A DNA stretch of 64,000 nucleotides from Nocardia sp. NBC_00565 (GTDB taxonomy: Bacteria; Actinomycetota; Actinomycetes; Mycobacteriales; Mycobacteriaceae): positions 8,990,001 to 9,054,000 of the forward strand of contig NZ_CP107785.1 in NCBI RefSeq assembly GCF_036345915.1, in the 5' to 3' direction. The notes beneath the pieces are model-generated. The model had not been told where the DNA came from, searched no databases, and saw nothing but the letters and a program-made list of their open reading frames with translations. A program made the translations under genes and the position numbers. Each line of letters starts with the position of its first letter. Positions within the stretch are counted from its first letter, which is position 1. Shown one piece after another: positions 43,830-51,544 of the stretch.

Positions 43830-43903
43830 TAGCAGGGACCGGATTCGAACCTGTGACCTCTGGGTTATGAGCCCAGCGAGCTACCGAACTGCTCCACCCT
43901 GCG
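43830..43903 (-). tRNA. initiator tRNA-Met (CAU)
   Basis: 74 nt without an encoded CCA. Anticodon loop CTCATAA is flanked by three G-C pairs (GGG/CCC), and the first acceptor pair is an unpaired C1/T72; both are initiator-tRNA marks. The D-arm is GAGCAGTTCGGTAGCTC. In the T-arm, ACAGG faces CCGGT, so A51 opposes G63, a mismatch where CCTGT would be expected. Directly followed by a strong terminator. Confidence 0.93.
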
Positions 43904-43914
43904 TCGTTGTTTGA

Positions 43915-43920
43915 AGATTA
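43915..43920 (-). promoter_or_regulatory. possible -10 element of the tRNA-fMet gene
   Basis: TAATCT lies 12 nt upstream of the tRNA 5' end on the minus strand. No clear -35 hexamer is seen 17 nt further upstream. Confidence 0.35.
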
Positions 43921-43976
43921 CGCGGGGTCCTGGGGACGCGCGAGCGATTTATCGCGCGGCTGAGCTGGGCGGTGGT

Positions 43977-45506
43977 TCAGCCGAATTGGATGCCCTGGGC
44001 CAAGGGCAACTGGTCGGAGTAGTTGATGGTGTTGGTGGCGCGGCGCATGTAGGCCTGCCAGGAGTCCGAGCCGGATTCGCGTCCACCACCGGTCTGTTTC
44101 TCGCCGCCGAACGCGCCGCCGATCTCCGCGCCGGAGGTGCCGATATTGACATTGGCGATACCGCAGTCGGAGCCGTCGGCGGCCAGGAAGCGTTCGGCCT
44201 CGCGCTGGTCGGCGGTGAATACGGCGGAGGAAAGTCCTTGCGGCACATCGTTGTGCAGCTCGACTGCGGCGTCAAAGTCGTGGTAGTTCAGCACGTAGAG
44301 GATCGGCGCGAAGGTCTCCGCGCGGACCACGGCGGTCTGCGCGGGCATCCGCACGATGGCGGGACGCACGTAGAAGGCGTCGTCGCCGAAGCCGTCCACT
44401 CGTTCACCGCCGCAGACCAATTCACCACCGTCGGCCAGCGCCTGGTCGATCGCCGCACGCATGCCCTCATAGGCCCGCCGGTTGATCAGCGGACCTACCA
44501 GCACACCGTCGTCGAGCGGATTGCCCACGCGCAGTTGCCGATACGCGCCAGCCACCCGATCCAGCAGCGGTCCGACCACATCGGCGTGCACGATCAGCCT
44601 GCGCAGTGTCGTACAGCGCTGCCCGGCCGTGCCCGCCGCCGCGAATACGATCCCGCGCGCCGCGAGCTCCAAATCGGCTGTCGGCGTGACGATCGCGCCA
44701 TTATTGCCGCCCAACTCCAGTAGGCACCGCCCGAACCGAGCGGCCACCCGCGGCGCGACGATGCGGCCCATGCGCACCGAACCGGTCGCGCTAACCAGCG
44801 CCACCCGCTCGTCGTCGACCAGCCGGGACCCGACCTCCGCGGCACCCTGAATCAGTTGGTGTACGTCGGGATCCGCGCCGACATCGGCCGCCGCGCGGCG
44901 CAACAGCGTGTGGCAGGCCAGCGCCGTCAGCGGTGTCGTCTCCGACGGCTTCCACACCACCGTGTCACCGCACACCAGCGCGAGCGCGGTATTCCACGCC
45001 CATACCGCGACCGGGAAGTTGAACGCCGAGATCACCCCGACCACGCCGAGTGGATGCCAGGTCTCCAGCAGCCGATGTCCCGGCCGCTCCGAGGGCATGG
45101 TCCTGCCGTACAACTGCCGCGACAACCCGATCGCGAATTCGCAGATGTCGATCATCTCCTGCACCTCGCCGACGGCCTCGGCGCCGATCTTGCCCGCCTC
45201 CAGGGTGACCAGCTCGCCGAGTTCGGCCTTGTGCGCGGTCAACAGCTCGGCCAGCCGTCGCACCACCCCGGCCCGTACCGGCGCGGGCACGGTGCGCCAG
45301 CTCCGAAAGGCCGCGGCGGCTCTGCCGATCGCCGCGTCCACCTCGTCGAGCGAGTCCGCGGGCATGGTCAGCAGCGTGCCGCCAGTGATCGGCGTCCGCG
45401 CGGGCAGTTCGCCCGCAACGGGCGTATCCGCGCCGATCGCGCGCAACAGCTCCGCCGCGCGTGCGGACAGATCCTTGGTCAGGTGGTCGTCGAGCGTATG
45501 TGTCAT
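43977..45506 (-). CDS. pcd: aldehyde dehydrogenase, probable L-aminoadipate-semialdehyde dehydrogenase
   Basis: 509 aa ALDH superfamily protein. NAD-binding FNFPVAVWAWNTALALVCGD and SATGSVRMG, the catalytic Glu in LLELGGNNGAI and the catalytic Cys in AGTAGQRCTTLRRLIVH. It oxidises the product of lysine 6-transamination (aminoadipate semialdehyde/piperideine-6-carboxylate) to alpha-aminoadipate. Context supports this: lrpA and lat diverge from it 109 bp away, as in the M. tuberculosis pcd-lrpA-lat cluster. Confidence 0.9.
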   Translation of the reverse strand: MTHTLDDHLTKDLSARAAELLRAIGADTPVAGELPARTPITGGTLLTMPADSLDEVDAAIGRAAAAFRSWRTVPAPVRAGVVRRLAELLTAHKAELGELVTLEAGKIGAEAVGEVQEMIDICEFAIGLSRQLYGRTMPSERPGHRLLETWHPLGVVGVISAFNFPVAVWAWNTALALVCGDTVVWKPSETTPLTALACHTLLRRAAADVGADPDVHQLIQGAAEVGSRLVDDERVALVSATGSVRMGRIVAPRVAARFGRCLLELGGNNGAIVTPTADLELAARGIVFAAAGTAGQRCTTLRRLIVHADVVGPLLDRVAGAYRQLRVGNPLDDGVLVGPLINRRAYEGMRAAIDQALADGGELVCGGERVDGFGDDAFYVRPAIVRMPAQTAVVRAETFAPILYVLNYHDFDAAVELHNDVPQGLSSAVFTADQREAERFLAADGSDCGIANVNIGTSGAEIGGAFGGEKQTGGGRESGSDSWQAYMRRATNTINYSDQLPLAQGIQFG

Positions 45507-45615
45507 CGATTGCTCCGCAGTAGCTTTGGGTCGCTGGTCCAGGTCGAATGGGTACGGGGAGTTAACGAGTGGAGGTTTTCGCCACGAGTCGGGTCCGCTG
45601 AGTTAGCCTTCGCTG

Positions 45616-46068
45616 ATGGCGGATACACCGGCAAGACCCGTACTCGATGACATCGATCGCCTGCTGATTCGTGAACTGATGGCCGATGGTCGCGCCACCC
45701 TGTCGAATCTGGCCGAAAAGGCGAGCTTATCGGTCTCGGCTGTGCAATCGCGGGTCCGCAGACTAGAGGCACGCGGGGTGATTCGTGGCTACACGGCGCA
45801 TGTCGACCCCGAGGCGCTCGGACAGTTGTTGTCGGCATTCGTCGCAATCACTCCTCTCGACCCCTCGCAACCCGACGACGCGCCCGCGGTGCTGCAACAT
45901 ATCCCGGGAATCGAGGCATGCCATTCCGTGGCCGGTGACGAGAGTTACGTACTGCTGGTGCGGGTGGCCTCTCCTCGGCACCTCGAGCAGTTGCTGCAGG
46001 AGATCAGGGCGACCGCCAACGTGCGAACTCGAAGCACCATCATCTTGCAGACATTCTACGATAGATAG
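45616..46068 (+). CDS. lrpA: Lrp/AsnC-family transcriptional regulator
   Basis: 150 aa. N-terminal HTH (LDDIDRLLIRELMADGRATLSNLAEKASLSVSAVQSRVRRLEARGVIRGY) and C-terminal RAM domain (AFVAITPLDPSQ, IEACHSVAGDESYVLLVRV), an amino-acid-responsive feast/famine regulator. It lies between divergent pcd and co-directional lat. In M. tuberculosis the LrpA homologue responds to amino acids and controls lat, so local lysine-dependent control is likely. Confidence 0.93.
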   Translation: MADTPARPVLDDIDRLLIRELMADGRATLSNLAEKASLSVSAVQSRVRRLEARGVIRGYTAHVDPEALGQLLSAFVAITPLDPSQPDDAPAVLQHIPGIEACHSVAGDESYVLLVRVASPRHLEQLLQEIRATANVRTRSTIILQTFYDR

Positions 46069-46134
46069 CCATATGGCCGGAATTACTACGATTGTTGTGT
46101 AGAACTTTCGTAAAGATTCCCTTACCCTACGGGT

Positions 46135-47484
46135 GTGACCATCGAACTGGAGCGCACCCGCGCGGGGAGTGGCACTGCACCGGTCACCCCCGCCACCCGG
46201 GTACACGAGATTTTGTCGGCGCACATCCTCGCCGACGGATTCGACCTGGTGCTGGACCTACGGAAATCCCGTGGCTGCCGGATCGTCGACGAACGAGATG
46301 GCAGCTCCTACCTCGACATGTTCGGTTTCTTCGCCTCGAACGCCCTCGGCATGAACCATCCCGCCCTGGCCGAGGACGAAGAATTCCGGGCGGAACTGGG
46401 CGCGGCGGCGCTCAACAAGCCGAGCAACTCCGACATGTACACCGTCGAAATGGCCCGCTTCGTACAGACTTTCGCGCGCGTGCTGGGCGATCCCCGGCTA
46501 CCGCACCTGTTCTTCATCGACGGCGGCGGAGTCGCGGTGGAGAACGCGCTCAAGATCGCGTTCGACTGGAAGAGCCGGCACAACGAATCCCACGGCCGCG
46601 CACCGGAACTCGGCACCAAGGTGCTGCATCTGACCGGCGCGTTCCACGGCCGCACCGGCTACACCATGTCGCTGACCAATACCGATCCGGTGAAGACGGC
46701 TCGCTTTCCCAAGTTCGATTGGCCGCGCATCGACGCGCCGTTCCTGGCCGACGGTGTCGACATCGCCGCCGCCGAGGCACAGGCGCTCGACCAGGCGCGA
46801 CGTGCCTTCGCCGAAAACCCGCACGACATAGCGTGTTTCATCGCCGAACCGATCCAGGGCGAGGGCGGCGACCGTCATCTGCGCGCGGAGTTCCTGCAGG
46901 CCGTGCAGCGCCTGTGCCACGAGAACGACGCGCTGTTCGTCCTCGACGAGGTGCAGACCGGCGTCGGGATGACCGGAACCACTTGGGCCTACCAACAACT
47001 CGGGCTCGCGCCGGATGTGGTCGCATTCGGAAAGAAGACCCAGGTCTGCGGCGTAATGGCGGGCGGGCGCGTGGACGAGGTGCCCGATAACGTCTTCGTG
47101 GTCAGCTCTCGGCTCAATTCCACCTGGGGCGGCAACCTCACCGATATGGTGCGGTCTCGGCGCATCCTCGAGGTGCTCGAGCACGATGAGTTGATCGAGC
47201 GGTCAGGACCGCTCGGCGCGCATCTGCTGCGGCGGCTGGAACAGCTCGCCGCGGATCATCCTCGGGTCACCGAACCGCGCGGCCGCGGGTTGATGTGCGC
47301 GATCACGCTGGCCGGCCCCGAGTTGCGCGACGAGTTGCTGACCACGCTGCGCGAACGCGAACACGTGTTGATCCTGGGCACCGGCGACTGCGGCATTCGG
47401 TTCCGGCCGCCGCTCATCGTCACCGAGGCCGAGTTGGACGCCGCTGTCGACGCCATTGATCGGGTGCTCAGCGACGCCGGATAG
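46135..47484 (+). CDS. lat: L-lysine 6-transaminase (lysine epsilon-aminotransferase)
   Basis: 449 aa from GTG 46135. PLP class III aminotransferase: FASNALGMNHPAL, FIDGGGVAVENALKIAFDWK, TGAFHGRTGYTMSLTNT, CFIAEPIQGEGGDRHL, FVLDEVQTGVGMTGT and the PLP lysine in VAFGKKTQVCGVMAGGR. It moves the epsilon-amino group of lysine to 2-oxoglutarate, giving aminoadipate semialdehyde, the Pcd substrate. It follows lrpA by 66 bp and ends at a strong hairpin. Confidence 0.95.
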   Translation: MTIELERTRAGSGTAPVTPATRVHEILSAHILADGFDLVLDLRKSRGCRIVDERDGSSYLDMFGFFASNALGMNHPALAEDEEFRAELGAAALNKPSNSDMYTVEMARFVQTFARVLGDPRLPHLFFIDGGGVAVENALKIAFDWKSRHNESHGRAPELGTKVLHLTGAFHGRTGYTMSLTNTDPVKTARFPKFDWPRIDAPFLADGVDIAAAEAQALDQARRAFAENPHDIACFIAEPIQGEGGDRHLRAEFLQAVQRLCHENDALFVLDEVQTGVGMTGTTWAYQQLGLAPDVVAFGKKTQVCGVMAGGRVDEVPDNVFVVSSRLNSTWGGNLTDMVRSRRILEVLEHDELIERSGPLGAHLLRRLEQLAADHPRVTEPRGRGLMCAITLAGPELRDELLTTLREREHVLILGTGDCGIRFRPPLIVTEAELDAAVDAIDRVLSDAG

Positions 47485-47493
47485 GAAGAATCG

Positions 47494-47523
47494 GGCAATC
47501 CGCGCGCTTGGGCGCGGATTGCC
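47494..47523 (+). terminator. 12-bp terminator hairpin after lat
   Basis: Perfect GGCAATCCGCGC / GCGCGGATTGCC with a 6-base loop, 9 nt after the lat stop. No clear U-tract. Confidence 0.7.
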
Positions 47524-47600
47524 ACGGAATCTCGGCGGCAACGCCTACGCTTCGCACCCATGTCATCTCGTCTTCACCACCGCCTGGCACGGTGCAGCGC

Positions 47601-48857
47601 GTGAAACGACAGCGCAATCACCGAAACTGCGCACCATCGGGCGGGACCATCGGTGCCGCCAACCACCCACTGATCGCCGCGTTGGCCGTCGTCGTGACGG
47701 TCGCGGGGTGTGCCGCCAGCGAGGCCGGATCGGCGGGCGTCGCGATTCCGCCCGCCACCACGACGCCCGCCACCACGATCCCAGCCACCAGCGCGGCGCC
47801 GCCGCATCTGGAAAACCTCTTGCCCGGCATGCCGCCGCCGCTGTCGCCGACCGATGTGTATGCGGCGAATCGGGAGTTGAGTCGGGCGGTGGCCGATCAT
47901 CGCCCGCTGGTCTATGTGCCGAACAGCGAATCACATTCGGTATCGGTGATCGATCCGGCGACCTTCCAGGTGATCGATAGATTCTCCGCGGGCGGACGGG
48001 AGCCACAGCATGTGGTGCCGTCCTATGACATGCAGACGCTGTATGTCACCAATGATCTGCCGATCGGCGGGGGCAGCCTGCTGCCGATCGACCCGCGCAC
48101 CGGTAAGCCCGGTGCGCCCTTCCCGGTCCGCGACCCCTACAACATGTACTACACGCCGGACGGTCGATACGCCCTCGTTGTCGCCGAGGCGGACAAGTCG
48201 CTGGACTTCTACGATCCGCACACCTGGCAGAAGGTGCACGCGCTGGCGGTGCCCGACTGCGCGGGTGTGGACCATATGGACTTCACCGCCGACGGCCGAT
48301 TCGCCTTGGCCAGTTGCGAATTCATCGGCCGGATGCTGGTCTTCGACGTCGCCGAGCGCACGGTGGTCAAGATGATCGACCTGCCCGGTGGCCGCGGTGG
48401 GAAACCACAGGACGTCAAGCTCTCGCCGGACGGGCGGACCTTCTTCATCGCCGATATGGTCGCCGACGGCATCTACACCATCGACGCATCGTCGTGGGAG
48501 AACACCGGTTTCGTGCCGACCGGTAAGGGGGCGCACGGTCTGTACGTCACGCGCGACTCCAAGCAGATGCTGATCACCAACCGGCACGAGGGCAGCATCT
48601 CCGTGTGGGATTTCGCCGCGAACACGCTGGTGCACAAGTGGTTCATCCCCGGCGGCGGCAGTCCGGACATGGGCAATATCTCCGCCGATGGCCGGGTCTT
48701 CTGGGTCTCCGGTCGCCATCACGGCGAGGTCTACGCCATCGATATCGTGAACTGGAACCTGTTGGCGCGCATCCCCGTTGGGCGCGGCGCGCACGGCCTC
48801 ACCATCTGGCCCCAGCCCGGACGTTATTCGACGGGCCACACCGGTGTCATGCGGTAG
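47601..48857 (+). CDS. YncE/YVTN-type beta-propeller lipoprotein
   Basis: 418 aa from GTG 47601; the start is uncertain, with another GTG at 47592. The basic N-terminus (MKRQRNHRNC) is followed by a hydrophobic stretch ending in VTVAGCAAS, a lipobox, then a Thr/Ala/Pro linker. Repeated propeller blades: LVYVPNSESHSVSVIDPATFQVI, MQTLYVTNDLP, YALVVAEADKSLDFYDPHTW, LSPDGRTFFIADM and HGLYVTRDSKQMLITNRHEGSI. It is probably a surface-anchored binding protein of unknown ligand. Convergent with the GNAT-like gene, 5 bp apart. Confidence 0.85.
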   Translation: MKRQRNHRNCAPSGGTIGAANHPLIAALAVVVTVAGCAASEAGSAGVAIPPATTTPATTIPATSAAPPHLENLLPGMPPPLSPTDVYAANRELSRAVADHRPLVYVPNSESHSVSVIDPATFQVIDRFSAGGREPQHVVPSYDMQTLYVTNDLPIGGGSLLPIDPRTGKPGAPFPVRDPYNMYYTPDGRYALVVAEADKSLDFYDPHTWQKVHALAVPDCAGVDHMDFTADGRFALASCEFIGRMLVFDVAERTVVKMIDLPGGRGGKPQDVKLSPDGRTFFIADMVADGIYTIDASSWENTGFVPTGKGAHGLYVTRDSKQMLITNRHEGSISVWDFAANTLVHKWFIPGGGSPDMGNISADGRVFWVSGRHHGEVYAIDIVNWNLLARIPVGRGAHGLTIWPQPGRYSTGHTGVMR

Positions 48858-48862
48858 CTGAA

Positions 48863-49201
48863 TCAGCGCAGTTGGAGGCCGAGGCCGCCTTCGACGAAAC
48901 GGCGGACCGCGGTGGTGCCGGTTTCGAGGGCGGGTTCGTAACCGGGGCGGGACCAGCCGGTGAGTTCGGCAGTCTGGTCGGGGCCGGGGGTCACGACGAT
49001 TTCGGCGACCAGTTCGGCGGTGGTGGGTTCGCAGACGGCCCAGGAGAAGTGGGTTTCGTTATCCCACTGCTCACTGCGGACAGTGACGTAATCCGGGTCG
49101 GTGATGCCGCCGTCGGCGAGGGCGGGGCGGTCATCGATCCGGTCGTCGGCGCGCAGAGCGCGCAGATACCAGGTGCCCGCGTTGATTTCGACTGGCTCCA
49201 T
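48863..49201 (-). CDS. short GNAT-like protein (possibly degenerate acetyltransferase)
   Basis: 112 aa. LRALRADDRIDDRPAL and HFSWAVCEPTTAELVAEIVV resemble the N-terminal strand-helix-strand of RimJ/RimL-type N-acetyltransferases. A final helix AVRRFVEGGLGLQLR resembles a helix from the acetyl-CoA-binding part, but the central Q/RxxGxG/A loop is missing and the protein is about 60 residues short. Its ATG shares one base with the stop of the DUF1707 gene (TGATG), so the two are coupled. Confidence 0.65.
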   Translation of the reverse strand: MEPVEINAGTWYLRALRADDRIDDRPALADGGITDPDYVTVRSEQWDNETHFSWAVCEPTTAELVAEIVVTPGPDQTAELTGWSRPGYEPALETGTTAVRRFVEGGLGLQLR

Positions 49202-49620
49202 CAGTCCTCGATCTCCCGGCGGCCGCGGCGACGCTGGCGACGGCCGCGCTGGTGCTGCTCATGCCGACCGCCGAACAGCAGCGCGCCCGCCAGTGGGATG
49301 GCCAGGAACCAGAGCCAGCTGCCGGTGACGAAGAAGAGGATGACCGCGAGGATCGGGATCACCGCCATCAATCGCTCCGGCCATTCGTCGAGGAAACCGG
49401 AGTCGCGCTTGGCCGGTACGGCGGCGGTGGCCAGGGCGGGCTCGGGCAGGTCGGTGAAGACTTTGTCCAGGTCACCGCGGGTCAGCGCGGCCGCGACCAC
49501 GGCGCTGCGCTCATCGAATTCCGCCACGCTGAGCCGCCCGGCGGCGAAATGATCGGACAGTCGCTGCATCGCCTGCTCACGCTCCGCGGTACCGATGCGG
49601 ATCTCGGGCACGTCACTCAT
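49201..49620 (-). CDS. DUF1707-domain membrane protein
   Basis: 139 aa from ATG 49620. N-terminal DUF1707 (IRIGTAEREQAMQRLSDHFAAGRLSVAEFDERSAVVAAALTRGDLDKVFTDLP, residues about 6-58), then two close hydrophobic segments (LMAVIPILAVILFFVTGSWLWFLAIPLAGALLFGG) forming a hairpin, and a very basic Arg-rich tail. DUF1707 proteins are common in actinobacteria; function unknown. Coupled by 1-nt overlap to the GNAT-like gene and divergent from the first kinase. Confidence 0.85.
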   Translation of the reverse strand: MSDVPEIRIGTAEREQAMQRLSDHFAAGRLSVAEFDERSAVVAAALTRGDLDKVFTDLPEPALATAAVPAKRDSGFLDEWPERLMAVIPILAVILFFVTGSWLWFLAIPLAGALLFGGRHEQHQRGRRQRRRGRREIED

Positions 49621-49804
49621 ATCAGCAAGGCTAGCGGCTGAGGCTGAACACGATCCTGACCCGCTCCTCGGATTTCGCGCCGTCGAACCGACCGACTGCG
49701 GCAAGATCAGTCGGCCGCGGCGTCGTTTTCGCAGATTCCGCGATGGCGGTACGGATTTCGGGGTACGTCTCGATGCAGGCGCAAGATTGGTGGGAGGTTT
49801 CGAC

Positions 49805-51304
49805 GTGTCCGAGACGTGGTTCGGCCATTACCGTCTCGACCGGTTGCTCGGCGGCGGAGGCACGGGGCAGGTCTGGCTCGCGTGGGATACGGTCGCCGAC
49901 CGCGCCGTCGCGCTGAAGATGTTGGCCGCCTCGCACGCCGCGGATCCGACCTATCGGCTGCGGTTCACCAGAGAGGCCCGCCTGGCGGCCCAGGTGCCTG
50001 GGCCGCATACGGTGCCGATCCACGCCTTCGGCGAACTCGACGGCCGACTATATATCGACATGGAGTTCATCGAGGGCACCGATGTCGGGGCGCTGCTGCA
50101 GCGTGCTGGGCCGATGGCTCCGGCGGGCGCCGTGGCGATCATCGCGCAGACCGCGACGGCGCTCGATGCCGCCGAGCGGGCGGGTCTGGCGCACCGCGAT
50201 GTCAAACCGTCCAACATCATGGTGCGTCCTGACGGCTTCGTCCAGCTGATCGACTTCGGCATCGCGCACCGCGTCGACCAGCCCGCGATCACGACCTACG
50301 GCAATGTGATCGGCACCCTGGGATATATGGCGCCGGAACGCTTCAACGGCATCGCCGACGCCAGGGCCGACCAGTATTCGCTGGCCTGCGTCCTCTACGA
50401 ATGCCTCACCGGCCAAAGGCCTTTCGGCAACATAGACGCCCCACAGCAACTGTTCGCCCACTTAGCGGCCACGCCACCCAGCGCCGCAGCGGCCAACTCC
50501 GCTGTGCCCGTGGCCCTCGATACCGTAATCGCCCGCGCCATGGCCAAGGACCCGAGCCAACGCTGGCCCAGCGCAGGCGACTTCGCCGCTGCCGCATATG
50601 CGGCGGTAACCGGGCGGGATGCGTCGACGGTCGAGATCACGGCGGCGACGACCAGTGCGCTACCCGAACCATGGGGTGTGGCCGAGTCCCGCGGGGCCGG
50701 CGAGTCGCGGGTGATGGCTGCGTCGGACGGGGCAGGCTCGAGGCAAGAACTCGGGGACCGGCACGAATCGATTCGGGGCGATGGACAGGTGAGTGATCGC
50801 GAGCTCGGGTGGGCAGGGGGACCGGGGCGTGCGGTTGCTGTCATCGCGGCACTGATCGGTGTGATCGGGTGGGCGCTGTGGCTCGGGCGGCCCGGCGGAG
50901 CTGAAACAAGTTCGGCCGCACCCTCACCGGCCCGGTCGGCACCGGTCCATTCCAGCGCGACACCGCACCCGGCCGAGTCGGTGCGGGCGGCGGCACCGAA
51001 CGCGGTTATCCCGATTGCTGGGCAGCCGTGTAATCCAGCCGTCGACGGCGATACCGTCGCACGCGACGGCACATTGCTCGTCTGTCGGTCTGTGGGTGGC
51101 AGCACGGCGAATTGGATTCCGGCGCAGTCCTCCGGTGGTGAATCGCGGTCCGAAGGCGAGCAATCAGCCTCGGCGAACTCGGGCAACAGTGACTCGGTTC
51201 CCGGCAACCTAGGCGGCGGCAATTCGGGCGGTGGCAATTCGGCCAGTGATAAGCCGGGCAACGGCAAACACGGACACGGTAAGCCGGCGAAGCCGGGCAA
51301 GTAG
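49805..51304 (+). CDS. transmembrane serine/threonine protein kinase 1
   Basis: 499 aa from GTG 49805 (GGGAGG 9 nt upstream). N-terminal Hanks-type kinase: P-loop LLGGGGTGQVWLA, invariant Lys in AVALKML, catalytic LAHRDVKPSNIMV, IDFGIAHRV and GTLGYMAPERFNG; domain to about residue 270. A charged linker is followed by a membrane helix (AVAVIAALIGVIGWALWLG) and an outer Gly/Ser/Asn/Lys-rich region (GNLGGGNSGGGNSA, ending GHGKPAKPGK). The sensed signal is unknown. Paralogous to the kinase at 51545, with matching PERFNG...LACVLYECLTG. Confidence 0.93.
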   Translation: MSETWFGHYRLDRLLGGGGTGQVWLAWDTVADRAVALKMLAASHAADPTYRLRFTREARLAAQVPGPHTVPIHAFGELDGRLYIDMEFIEGTDVGALLQRAGPMAPAGAVAIIAQTATALDAAERAGLAHRDVKPSNIMVRPDGFVQLIDFGIAHRVDQPAITTYGNVIGTLGYMAPERFNGIADARADQYSLACVLYECLTGQRPFGNIDAPQQLFAHLAATPPSAAAANSAVPVALDTVIARAMAKDPSQRWPSAGDFAAAAYAAVTGRDASTVEITAATTSALPEPWGVAESRGAGESRVMAASDGAGSRQELGDRHESIRGDGQVSDRELGWAGGPGRAVAVIAALIGVIGWALWLGRPGGAETSSAAPSPARSAPVHSSATPHPAESVRAAAPNAVIPIAGQPCNPAVDGDTVARDGTLLVCRSVGGSTANWIPAQSSGGESRSEGEQSASANSGNSDSVPGNLGGGNSGGGNSASDKPGNGKHGHGKPAKPGK

Positions 51305-51544
51305 GCGTTGATCACCGCGTACGCCGATGCGCGCGGTATGGAGGTGTCGTCGGTACTGCGATTTCGGCTACCGCTGTTCGGCGGCCGTCCGGTCGCTTGT
51401 CCGGCTGATCGCTGAGTAGGAATACGTAGGGGACGTCACACTGGTCGGGGGGCGGGGGCGGGGCTAGGGTCGGGAGAGGTCGGGCGATGCGGTTTCGATC
51501 GGGTTGCCGCCCCACTCCGCAACGGCGCGGCCACCGGGAGGTCA

